From Ga0077536 sp043744805 (lineage in GTDB: Bacteria; Pseudomonadota; Gammaproteobacteria; Ga0077536): DNA of 41,604 nucleotides. The notes under the pieces were generated by a model. It saw only the letters and a program-made list of their open reading frames with translations. It was not told the origin of the DNA and searched no databases. The translations under genes were made by a program, and so were the position numbers. The stretch covers positions 1 through 41,604 of the forward strand of contig JAYTTZ010000323.1 in assembly GCA_043744805.1 (NCBI GenBank). The letters are read 5' to 3'. Every line of letters starts with the position of its first letter. Position 1 is the first letter of the stretch. Shown one piece after another: positions 8,331-15,892 of the stretch.

Positions 8331-8452
8331 GCGGAAACCCTGCGGCGGTACGCTGTCGTTGCAGGGCCTGCACATCGACCGTCAGGTGTGATCAATCCAC
8401 TCCAGCCGGCTGGCCCACGGGCCATCCACGCCAGGCCGGGACTTACCCAGCG

Positions 8453-8800
8453 ATGCGCATCCTCTATCTCCATGGCCTCGAGTCCGGCCCTATGCAAGGC
8501 AAGGCGCTGCGCCTGCAGGAGTCTGGGCACGTGGTCTCGTCCCCACGGTTTCCAAGCAGTCGAGAACGCCATGCACGCGGGGACGGCGAGCAGATGTTCG
8601 CCGAAAGCGTCGCGATTGCGCGTGCTGCAATCCCGGGATCGCCGCCTGATCTCATCGTCGGCTCATCGTTTGGCGGTGCCGTCGGACCTGAACTCCTGCG
8701 CCTGGGTGCGTGGCGCGGGCCCATGCTGTTGCTGTGTCCCGCCTGGCGTCGGTTCGGTCCCGGCGTGCCCGCCGCCAGGACGTCACGTGACCGGCCGGGC
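8453..8800 (+). pseudogene. Truncated YqiA/UPF0227-like esterase gene
   Basis: The reading frame starts at ATG 8453 with MRILYLHGLESGP, a typical oxyanion-loop start of small YqiA-type esterases, and continues to nucleophile elbow GSSFGG and the strand GPMLLLCPAWRRFG. Homologues continue with a strand carrying the catalytic Asp and a C-terminal His (about 70 residues). Here the sequence instead becomes Arg/Pro-rich and enters, antisense, the 3' end of the response-regulator gene; the frame stays open to 8896 only as antisense. The Asp/His pair is therefore missing and the gene looks broken, probably by a deletion at about 8770-8800. It could alternatively be a short, non-catalytic protein. 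Confidence 0.6.
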
Positions 8801-9505
8801 TCAGGCGCCGCCCTCGTCGATCAATTTGTAGCCGGCCCCGTGCACCGTCAGCAAGTGGCGCGGGTTCGCCGGGTCGGGTTCTATCTTGCGCCGTAGCCGC
8901 ACGATGAAATTGTCGACGGCGCGCGTGATGAGATCCTCGCCGTGGCCCCAGACTTCCGCGAGCAGGGTGTCGCGCGAGACCGTGCGGCCGCGATGCGCGA
9001 CGAGGCAGGCGAGCAGGGAAAACTCCCGCGCGCTGGTGTCTACCGGTACGCCTTCCCGCAGCAGCACGTGGCGCGCGAAGTCGACCCTCGCGACGCCAAT
9101 CTGGACCACCTCCATGCTGGTCTTCACTGCCTGCGTGCGGCGGAGATGCGCATGTACGCGCGCCAGCAGTTCGCGCAGGCTGAAGGGCTTCACTACGTAG
9201 TCGTCGGCGCCGGTCTCAAGCCCCATCACGCGGTCCATTTCCTCGCCGCGTGCGGTGAGCATCACGATAGGGCCGCGGAATCCATCGAGCCGCAGCTGCC
9301 GGCAAAGCGACAGGCCGTTGCCGTCCGGCAGCATCACGTCGAGCAGGATGAGATCGGGTTTGCCGGCCATGCTCCTGGCCAGGCCTTCCGCCACGTTGCC
9401 GGCGGCGAGCGTCGTGTATCCCTCGAACTCGAGGTTGTCGCACAGGCCCGCGCGCATTGCGGGATCGTCTTCCACCACCAGGATCGTGCCGTCGCGTTTG
9501 ATCAT
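8801..9505 (-). CDS. OmpR-family response regulator
   Basis: 234 residues. Receiver domain about 6-120 with acidic pocket Glu12/Asp13/Asp14, phospho-acceptor Asp56 in LLDVMLPDGNG, Thr84 and Lys106 in VVKPFS. A winged-helix DNA-binding domain covers about 130-230 (SAREFSLLACLVAHRG, AVDNFIVRLRRKI, GAGYKLI). The start overlaps the stop of the kinase gene by four bases (ATGA), so the two are translationally coupled and form a two-component system. The signal and targets are not evident. The 3' end abuts the truncated esterase on the other strand. Confidence 0.93.
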   Translation of the reverse strand: MIKRDGTILVVEDDPAMRAGLCDNLEFEGYTTLAAGNVAEGLARSMAGKPDLILLDVMLPDGNGLSLCRQLRLDGFRGPIVMLTARGEEMDRVMGLETGADDYVVKPFSLRELLARVHAHLRRTQAVKTSMEVVQIGVARVDFARHVLLREGVPVDTSAREFSLLACLVAHRGRTVSRDTLLAEVWGHGEDLITRAVDNFIVRLRRKIEPDPANPRHLLTVHGAGYKLIDEGGA

Positions 9506-11058
9506 GTCCTTGCCTTGTCCCGGAATGACACCACTGCCCTGACCCCCGTATGTCCGTCCGCGTCGTCCAGCTGGAAGTACGCCTCGTGCACCCGGGCAAT
9601 TCGCACGACCAGCGCAAGTCCAAGCCCGCTACCCATGGCATCTTCCAGCATGTCGCCGTGTGCCAGGGCGTGCTGGAGCCTGGCGCGCTTGTCGGCGGGA
9701 AGGCCGCGGCCGTAATCGGTTACGGCGAGGTCGATATGGTCGCCGTTCCGCGTGAGGGAAATCTCCGCAAGCTCGCCTTCGTGCGCGTACTTGGCGGCGT
9801 TGTCGAGCAGGTTGAGCAGGATCTGGGTGATGCCGTTTGGATCGTGCGGCACGGGGGGCAAGTCGTCGGCAAGCGTCGCGTGCAGCGGGAGGCCGCGCCT
9901 CTCGAAGTGCATGCGGTACTGGTCGATCACGCCTGCCACGGTGCGCGACAACTGTGTCGCCGTGAGCTGGTAGACCTCGCTGTCATTCCGGATCAGCGTG
10001 AAGTTGAGCACGTCGTTGATCATCAGCGACAGGCGCTCGGACTCGCGCAGGATGATCTGCAGGTACTCGTGCTGGCGGACCGGGTCGCGCTGGCGCTGGA
10101 GGAACAGCGTCTCGGCGTACATGCGGATGAGCGAGAGTGGGGTCTTCAATTCGTGCGAGACATTCGCCACGAAGCGGTTGCGGAGATCGATCAGCGCATG
10201 TTCGCGCCGCATTTCCCACCAGGCGGCGATGATGGTCAGCGCGACCGCCAGGATTGCGCCACCCGCCACGGCGAACAGCGCCAGTTCGTGCAGGGGAGCC
10301 GCGACGTCGGTGGCCGCGAGTGATGGCCGGCCCGTGGCAATTTGCCAGCCGGGCAGCACTTCGTTGATGTCGGCAAGTACGGCGCCCTTGGGCGCAGGAT
10401 CGTTGGGCGCGAGCAGCAGTGCCGAGGTTGCCGTCTCCGCCTTGTAGTCGGCAAGCAATGGCGTGACTTCGTCGTCGATGAGTTGCTCGAGCCGGAAGCG
10501 CAACAGGATCCAGCTCTCGGGTTCGGTGGTGGTGCCTGGCCCGGCCTGTTCGCTCAAGGCCTGGAAGGCAAACAGGGTGGGATGCCCGTCCAGTGCCTCG
10601 ACGAAGGTATGCAGCGCGAAGGGCTCGTGCTCCACCCGCTTACGCTCCTGTTGCGCCCGCTCTACGATCCACTCGTCGGCCAGGCGCTTGTGGTGGGAGC
10701 GGCCTGATGGGAACGCGCGTCGCAGCTTGAGTTCACGGTCGAGGATGATGACTTCGTCGACGTTGCCGAACTGCTCGTGCAGGTGGGCGACGAGTGCGGG
10801 GGTGATGTCGTCCTGCCTGAGGTTCTTCAACAGCAGGAAGGGCGTTTGCACGGCGGCCTGCAAGGCCTGCTCGGTCTGGCTTGCCAGCAGCGCGAGCGCG
10901 CCTTCCTGGGCCGATTGCCGGGTTTTCGCAAGCTCGGCGCGTTCACCACGCAGCGCATGCAGGGTGAGGCTGGCGATGGCTAATACGTTCAGCAGGAGGG
11001 CGCCGAGCAGCAACAGCGGCAGCCGCAGGCGGCGTCGGGACTGGTGGCTGAGGCTCAC
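9502..11058 (-). CDS. Membrane sensor histidine kinase, partner of the adjacent OmpR regulator
   Basis: 518 residues. Membrane segments lie at about 13-33 and 258-281 and enclose a periplasmic sensor region of some 225 residues that matches no domain I know. The H-box VANVSHELKTPLSL carries phospho-acceptor His302. The ATPase part shows N-box LLNLLDNAAKYA (about 413-424), G1 DYGRGLP and G2 GSGLGLAL (476-483). There is no clear HAMP domain; the short linker after the second helix leads directly to the dimerisation helix. It is the first gene of a two-gene operon with the response regulator. It lies downstream of a small secreted-protein gene on the same strand, 127 bases away with hairpins between. 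Confidence 0.93.
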   Translation of the reverse strand: MSLSHQSRRRLRLPLLLLGALLLNVLAIASLTLHALRGERAELAKTRQSAQEGALALLASQTEQALQAAVQTPFLLLKNLRQDDITPALVAHLHEQFGNVDEVIILDRELKLRRAFPSGRSHHKRLADEWIVERAQQERKRVEHEPFALHTFVEALDGHPTLFAFQALSEQAGPGTTTEPESWILLRFRLEQLIDDEVTPLLADYKAETATSALLLAPNDPAPKGAVLADINEVLPGWQIATGRPSLAATDVAAPLHELALFAVAGGAILAVALTIIAAWWEMRREHALIDLRNRFVANVSHELKTPLSLIRMYAETLFLQRQRDPVRQHEYLQIILRESERLSLMINDVLNFTLIRNDSEVYQLTATQLSRTVAGVIDQYRMHFERRGLPLHATLADDLPPVPHDPNGITQILLNLLDNAAKYAHEGELAEISLTRNGDHIDLAVTDYGRGLPADKRARLQHALAHGDMLEDAMGSGLGLALVVRIARVHEAYFQLDDADGHTGVRAVVSFRDKART

Positions 11059-11123
11059 GCCGTGGGGGTGTTCAGGATCGGAAGCATCGGAGGCATTGAA
11101 TCATCCTCCGGCATGAAAGCCGA

Positions 11124-11177
11124 GGAGGACGCGAAGTCCTCCCCGGTGGGCTACCAAGTCGCGCAGGACACTGCGCG
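11124..11177 (-). terminator. Hairpins between the small secreted-protein gene and the kinase gene
   Basis: Two hairpins follow the stop codon of the minus-strand small gene: CGCGCA/TGCGCG (11160-11177) and GGAGGAC/GTCCTCC with a five-base loop (11124-11142). Neither has a strong T-tract. They may end or attenuate transcription before the two-component operon. Confidence 0.4.
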
Positions 11178-11184
11178 AGGTGGC

Positions 11185-11337
11185 TTACTTGGCGACTTTG
11201 ACGACGCAGGTCTTGGTCGGGGCGTCCCACTTTTCGCCCTTCTTGCACTTGTGGGTTGCGGCACTGGCGCCGAGGCTGGTGAGGAGGACGGTAGCGGCGG
11301 CGGCGATGGCGATGGATTTGACGATGCGATTCTTCAT
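11185..11337 (-). CDS. Small secreted cationic protein, 50 residues
   Basis: A signal peptide (basic start, hydrophobic core to about residue 24, cleavage after ASA at about 26) leaves a mature peptide of about 24 residues. That peptide is rich in lysine and has two cysteines in CKKGEKWDAPTKTC, able to form one disulfide loop. AGAGG precedes the ATG. Similar tiny proteins with a CxxGxxWd-x-x-xxxC pattern occur in proteobacteria, but I know of no established function. The gene lies alone, upstream of the kinase operon on the same strand, so a link to the kinase is possible but unproven. Confidence 0.65.
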   Translation of the reverse strand: MKNRIVKSIAIAAAATVLLTSLGASAATHKCKKGEKWDAPTKTCVVKVAK

Positions 11338-11511
11338 GGCGGTAACCTCTGGCGTGTGGTTGGGTTTGAATCGTCACCTGGCAGGACAGCGCAACGACTG
11401 GGAAGCAGGCTAGCAAGGGGCCGTCGTCGCGCGAATCACGTCGCTGTCGCAGTGTGTAAGGGTTTGTCGCAAGCGGAGAGGGAAGGGGGCAGTGCGGCCG
11501 GTCGGACGGAC

Positions 11512-11538
11512 GGCGGGCCCCGGGAAGCAGGGCCCGCC
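11512..11538 (-). terminator. Hairpin terminator of the iron-uptake operon
   Basis: A perfect nine-base stem GGCGGGCCC/GGGCCCGCC with a nine-base loop begins 12 bases after the stop of the FTR1-fusion gene. Only a weak pyrimidine tract follows on the minus strand, so termination may be partial. Confidence 0.5.
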
Positions 11539-11549
11539 ACACAGGGGGA

Positions 11550-13121
11550 TCAGAAGCGGACTTCGTACTCGAGTTCGAACTTGAAGGCGCCATCGGCGCT
11601 GCCCCCCGTTGCGCCGAAGAGATAGCCAAGATCGTACTTGAGCTTCTGGGTGCCGCCCAGCTTGAACATGCCGCGCGTCACCGGACCGATGAAGTGTTCC
11701 TGTGCATCGATGGCGTTGGGGTTCGTCAGTTCGCCGATTTCGCCGTAGGCCTCGAAGCCCGGTTCGAGTTCGGGGCGCAGGCGGTAGTAGGTGCCCCAGG
11801 CGTATTCGAACCCGACACCATCGGCGCCGTGGTCGCTGAAGCCCTGCTTCCAGATTGGGTTGGCGACCACCACGATGTGGCCGAAGTCCTTTTCCAGCAG
11901 CAGCTTCCACTCAAGGGCATGAGCGCCGTCACGGTTCAGGCCTTTCTCGTACTCGACGTAGGCGCCCACGTCCAGCCAGTACTGACCGGGGTCGGTGAGC
12001 TGGAAGATGTTCTCGAAGGCCACCGCGCTGGTGTCGTTGGGTTCGCCTGGCCCGCCTTCAGCTTCAAGGAACACGGCCGTATGCCAGAAGGCAGTCGGGC
12101 TATAGCCGATCTCGTAAAGGAACTTGCGCCCGTCATCCTTCGTCGGGTCGTTGTCGACCGTGCGGTGGCCGCGGAATTCGAACTCCCATTCCCCCTGCTC
12201 GACATAGGGCGAATAGACCTTGAATCCAGCCTCTGCGTTGCGGGTGGGCAGGATGCCAAGGCAGATCACCGCACAAACGGCGCCGGCGAGTCGCGGGCCT
12301 GCGGGTTTCACGGCATGGTCGCTCGCACGGACCCACCGGGCGCTGAAGTACAGAACGGCCAGGGTAGCGAGGTAGGCGAGGACCTGGCATTGCATGGGAG
12401 CGGCCGTGTAGCCGATGAGCGCTGCAAGCGTTTGCCCAAGCATGCCGTGGTCCGGGATGAGTGCCGAGGTATCCCAGGCGGTGTCGGTGAGCCAGGTCAC
12501 CGCCCCCGCCTGATTGAGGAAGGCGACGCCACGCGCTGCCATACCAGCCGCCAGCAAGGTGATGAGGCCAGTGGTCACGGCAAACAAGCTGCGGGTGGGT
12601 ACCAGTTTGAGGCCCTTGAAGACGGCGAAGCCGGTGCCGACGCCGGCGACCAGGCCTAGCACGGCGCCGGTCGCGAGGCTCGGCAGTTCCGCGCTGCCGC
12701 CGGCGAGCATGCCGTGGCTGAACAGCACGATTTCCGAACCTTCGCGCAATACCGCCAGTCCGACGACCACGGCAAGGGCGCGCATCGGGCGTCCCCCGCT
12801 GGCGACGGAGGCGGCAATAGCATTGGCGTCTGCAGCCATTGCCCGGCTGTGGCGGGACATCCATACCGTGTGCCAGCCCAACATCAGCACTGCCAGGAAC
12901 AGCACGCCTGCGTTGAAGAGTTCCTGGCCCATGCCTTCGGCGGCACTCGCCAGTTGTTCGGCAAATCCAGCGACGAGCACGGCGCCGCCCAGCCCGGCGG
13001 CGAGTCCGGCAACCAGCCACTTCGTTCGGCCTGCAAGCTGCGAAGTCGCAGCGGCCAGGATGCCGATGACGAGTGCCGCTTCCAGCACTTCACGGAAAAA
13101 AATCAGTGCAACAGCCAACAT
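11550..13121 (-). CDS. FTR1-family iron permease continuous with an outer-membrane-barrel-like domain
   Basis: 523 residues. Residues 1-265 are an FTR1/EfeU-type high-affinity iron permease with seven hydrophobic segments and both iron-binding REXXE motifs: REVLE at 10-14 and REGSE at 126-130. FTR1 proteins usually end near this length. Here the frame runs on into a second hydrophobic, signal-peptide-like segment (about 278-298, ending NAEA) and a beta-rich domain of about 225 residues that ends in YEVRF, a terminal Phe typical of outer-membrane barrels. An in-frame GTG at 12311 (codon 271) would start exactly this second protein with a signal peptide, so two separate products are possible. 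The gene is 35 bases downstream of the cupredoxin-like gene and shares its Fur-box promoter. Confidence 0.85.
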   Translation of the reverse strand: MLAVALIFFREVLEAALVIGILAAATSQLAGRTKWLVAGLAAGLGGAVLVAGFAEQLASAAEGMGQELFNAGVLFLAVLMLGWHTVWMSRHSRAMAADANAIAASVASGGRPMRALAVVVGLAVLREGSEIVLFSHGMLAGGSAELPSLATGAVLGLVAGVGTGFAVFKGLKLVPTRSLFAVTTGLITLLAAGMAARGVAFLNQAGAVTWLTDTAWDTSALIPDHGMLGQTLAALIGYTAAPMQCQVLAYLATLAVLYFSARWVRASDHAVKPAGPRLAGAVCAVICLGILPTRNAEAGFKVYSPYVEQGEWEFEFRGHRTVDNDPTKDDGRKFLYEIGYSPTAFWHTAVFLEAEGGPGEPNDTSAVAFENIFQLTDPGQYWLDVGAYVEYEKGLNRDGAHALEWKLLLEKDFGHIVVVANPIWKQGFSDHGADGVGFEYAWGTYYRLRPELEPGFEAYGEIGELTNPNAIDAQEHFIGPVTRGMFKLGGTQKLKYDLGYLFGATGGSADGAFKFELEYEVRF

Positions 13122-13156
13122 GGTTCAACTCCTGAGCAACGGTCCGGCAGGCCCGC

Positions 13157-13498
13157 TTACTTCACGATGATCCGGCCCTGGGCAGTGGCCGGGTTGAATT
13201 CGCCAAAGAACGGGTAGCTGCCTGGCTTGAGTGGACCCACGAACACCACGCCGGTGGTCTTCCCGGCAATGACCTTCTCTCGTTTGAGTTCGTAGCTCTC
13301 AAACTCCTCCGGGGTCACGTCGAGGTTGTGGATCTGCAGCTTTACCTTGGTGTTGGCAGGGATCTGGATTTCGGCGGGTTCAAACTTGTGCTCGCGCAGA
13401 TTGATGTCCACCACGTTGTCCGCCGCCTGGGCGGCAAGGCTGCACAGCGATAGCACCGCCACGGTAAGCAGCGGGTGTTTGGGAAGGTGTGTAGGCAT
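13157..13498 (-). CDS. Periplasmic cupredoxin-like protein of an FTR1 iron-uptake operon
   Basis: 113 residues, ATG at 13498 preceded by GAGGAG. A signal peptide ends at AQA (about 25). The mature part is one cupredoxin-fold domain (VVDINLREHKFEP, then EEFESYELKREK, GPLKPGSYPFFGEF). The blue-copper Cys/His/Met ligands are absent from the C-terminal loop; acidic residues and His in the N-terminal half may bind metal instead. Cupredoxin-like partners of FTR1 permeases are thought to oxidise or hand over iron in the periplasm. It is the first gene of the operon and lies directly behind a Fur-box-like promoter. Confidence 0.82.
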   Translation of the reverse strand: MPTHLPKHPLLTVAVLSLCSLAAQAADNVVDINLREHKFEPAEIQIPANTKVKLQIHNLDVTPEEFESYELKREKVIAGKTTGVVFVGPLKPGSYPFFGEFNPATAQGRIIVK

Positions 13499-13529
13499 GG
13501 GGCTCCTCGTCTGTAACGCTCCGAATCTA

Positions 13530-13548
13530 AATGATAACAATTCTTATT
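13530..13548 (-). promoter_or_regulatory. Fur-box-like operator of the iron-uptake operon
   Basis: AATGATAACAATTCTTATT matches 12 of 19 positions of the E. coli Fur-box consensus (GATAATGATAATCATTATC). It is a rare AT-rich island in GC-rich DNA, about 30 bases upstream of the cupredoxin ATG. On the minus strand it overlaps a plausible promoter, TTGTTT-N16-TATCAT. This fits iron repression of the FTR1 operon. Confidence 0.6.
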
Positions 13549-13560
13549 TATAAAACAAGC

Positions 13561-13931
13561 ACGGCGACGGTCTTGCTGTGCGCGTGCCTCGCCATAGTTA
13601 TCGTGGCAGTGATGGAGCGCCGTTTAATCGCGCACGAACCGGAAATGCTCGAGTCGCCCACTTTCCGACATCCTCTGGATCTCGGCGGCTATCGTTTAAT
13701 TTGCTTGTTCGACGGTGCAGACAACGAGCGCACTGGCCGCAGCGTAAAAGACTTGTGCAGCGCAAGCAGGTTGTCCGCACGCCCGATCACCAGGATTGCA
13801 GTCGGCGTTTCACCTTGGGGTGGACAGCGCATGGGTGAAGCAAATTTCACCCGGGGAGATCGGGCACATCCCTCCTCACGTCGCTGCGCCCGTCGGCGTA
13901 AAACCGATGGCTTGCGAGACGGGTTCAATGC
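13561..13931. other. Stretch without recognisable genes
   Basis: About 370 bases between the Fur box and the end of the potassium-channel remnant. Open frames on both strands show no family similarity. The only structure seen is a seven-base hairpin GGGTGAA/TTCACCC at 13833-13852. Its context suggests decayed sequence. Confidence 0.4.
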
Positions 13932-14709
13932 TCAAGCCGCGCCCTCGCGCCTCAGGACTACCAGGGCGTCACCCGCCGATAGTTCGGCGGACTTGCCGGG
14001 ATTCACTTCCGTCCCGCCATCACGGCGAAGGATTGCGATGGCCAGGAAACGGCCCGCGGCCTCGGCCTCGACGTCCCCCACCTTTCACCAAGGGCGACAT
14101 CGGCCCGATTTCTATCTCTTCCAGATGGAGTCCAAGCCCGGTCAGGTGGTGCTCGAAAGCACTTGCCGTAGGTGTCTCGCCGCCGAACAACGCGCGCGCA
14201 TTCGGATGCAGGATCATGTGGGCGATGCGATCGGCGCCGATGTGGGCCGGGAGCACCACGCGATTGGCACCGGCCTGCAGCAGCTTGCGTTCGGTCGAGG
14301 GCAATTCGGCGCGCGCGATGATCTGGAGGTCCGGGTTCATTTCGCGCGCGCTCGGAGCGTGATGAACACATTGGCCGCGTCGTTCGACAGCACTGAGGCC
14401 AGCACCCGGGCGTGCTCGAGGCCGACGCTGCGCAGGACGGCCTCGTCGGTGGCCTCGCCCTGCACGGCCAGCCAGTTCATTGCGCGCGCTTCAGCCACCC
14501 GCTCTGCCGACTGGTCGATAACCACGAACGGCATGCCGCCCTGTTCAAGCTGGCCAGCCAGGGCCCGCCCGAGGCGACCGAAGCCGCACACGATGGCGTG
14601 GTGGTTGAGTTTGCCGATTACGCTTTCCATTCGTTGTCCACCCAGGACGTGGTTGATTTGAGATTCGGTCAGCAATTGCACCAGCGTGCCGGTGATGAAG
14701 ATGACGCCC
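13932..14709 (-). pseudogene. Broken potassium-channel RCK (TrkA-N/TrkA-C) gene lacking its pore domain
   Basis: Minus-strand reading gives the end of the linker (GVIFITGTLVQLLTESQ), a TrkA-N Rossmann domain with AIVCGFGRLGRALAGQL, then a two-base shift in an alternating GC run (14343-14350). It resumes as MNPDLQIIARAELPSTERK and continues to a second, one-base shift at a G5 run (14075-14079). After this comes a TrkA-C domain (EAEAAGRFLAIAILRRDG to a TGA at 13932). Correcting both shifts gives one continuous RCK protein. The two-helix potassium pore that should precede it is absent: at about 14709 the sequence passes directly into the MFS remnant. The gene cannot make a channel. Confidence 0.75.
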
Positions 14710-15413
14710 GTACAGCATGCCGGCTACAAGCGCGGTCGTCGTGCTCGCGCCGGCGCTTTCCAGGAAGGTGGGAAAGTGCGCCGCCATCGCTGTGGCAATC
14801 GACCAGGTGGCAGCGAAAATCCAGGCCAGCAGCACGGTATTACGCAGGACGTGTGCAAGGACGGCGTCGGAGTGTCGCGACATGCCTGCGTTCGTACTCC
14901 GGAAGGAGACACTCCGGGCGGCAGCGGCGCGAAGACTCAGGTTGAGCGGCAGGCCAACGATCAAATGCAGGCCCGCCCAGGCGAAGCCGGCAATCAGCGT
15001 GATGCCCGTGATCGCGTTGCGTGCCTCGAGTCCATACAGCCGCGCGGCAGTGGCAAACGCGCCGTCATACAGCCCGCCACCCATCCCGAGGCCGATGACT
15101 GCCCGCGCGATGAAAAGTCCGGGCGTGGAGTCCGCGATGCCGAGCAGGCCAAGGCCCAACGCAAAAAAACGAGATTAGTCGCGGCCAGCACCGGCTTGCC
15201 GCCGTGCCGGTCAATCGCCCGCCCCATGGTCGGCCCCGCCAGCGCCAAAAGCACCAGGGCAAAGGAGAACGCGGCGAAGACCGTCGGTGGGAAGATCTGG
15301 AGATCGGCGGCGATGGCGGGCGCGAGCACGGCCGGCAGGTAATAGGCTGAGCCCCACGCGATGATTTGCGCGAAGCCCAGCGCGATGACGGTCGCGGCTT
15401 TGCGTTGAATCAT
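14706..15413 (-). pseudogene. Broken MFS transporter gene
   Basis: Starts with ATG at 15413 behind AGAGGG and gives a good MFS N-terminus (IALGFAQIIAWGSAYYLP, GRAIDRHGGKPVLAATNL). A one-base shift at an A7 run (15163-15169) moves the frame to ALGLGLLGIADSTPGLFIAR and GLGMGGGLYDGAF. About 20 residues appear to be missing between ITLIAGFA and WAGLHLIVGLPLNL. The protein then ends abruptly at ALVAGMLYG, where the potassium-channel remnant begins in another frame. The C-terminal half of the transporter is gone. It is a clear pseudogene, unless the single-base shift is a sequencing error, which would still leave the truncation. Confidence 0.75.
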
Positions 15414-15697
15414 TGGTCGTTGCCCTCTTGGCCGCTGGCGAAGCGTACTGGCGAGACCAACCAGCATGGGAGGTCGCTGCTAAGGCATGAATCCAGCGGA
15501 ATCGACGGCGACCTGGAACCGGTCATCCCTGCCAGGGGCGCGATGCCGGGAAAGGCCCGATGGATCCGCAGCTGCCCGCGCGCGCGACCGTGTTCTGCCA
15601 AGAGTTTGAAGGGCGGTGATTTTCTTCGGGTTGCTTACCCGGTGCTTACCCGAAACTTTTCAGGGTCTGGAAGTTTCACGCAACTTATTGAAAATTT

Positions 15698-15773
15698 TGG
15701 TGGAGCTGAGGGGGATCGAACCCCTGACCTCTGCATTGCGAACGCAGCGCTCTCCCAGCTGAGCTACAGCCCC
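15698..15773 (-). tRNA. tRNA-Ala (anticodon CGC)
   Basis: 76 bases on the minus strand, starting GGGGCTGTAGCTCAG and ending with an encoded CCA. A seven-base acceptor stem, the D-arm, the anticodon stem CTGCG/TGCAG with loop TTCGCAA, and the T-arm GGTTCGATCC are all present. The anticodon CGC reads GCG codons. It lies alone between the pseudogene block and the arsenosugar cluster; no integrase is next to it. Confidence 0.96.
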
Positions 15774-15892
15774 ACGGAGCAGGCGCAGAAGTGTAGCGGC
15801 GGGTTTTAGCGAGCGCCAGCCTCCAGGGCTGGATTCATTGCGCATCCCGGGGACGGCTGCAATCATCGAGGAACTTCCCGGGAGGACTAGCG

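Noticed and set aside
13531..14661. Plus-strand open frame of 376 residues
   Set aside because: It covers the antisense of the RCK remnant and has no domain; the TrkA-N and TrkA-C matches lie on the minus strand.
15698..15773. tRNA-Ala as an integration site of a genomic island
   Set aside because: No integrase, no direct repeat of the tRNA 3' end and no clear change in base composition next to it within the window.
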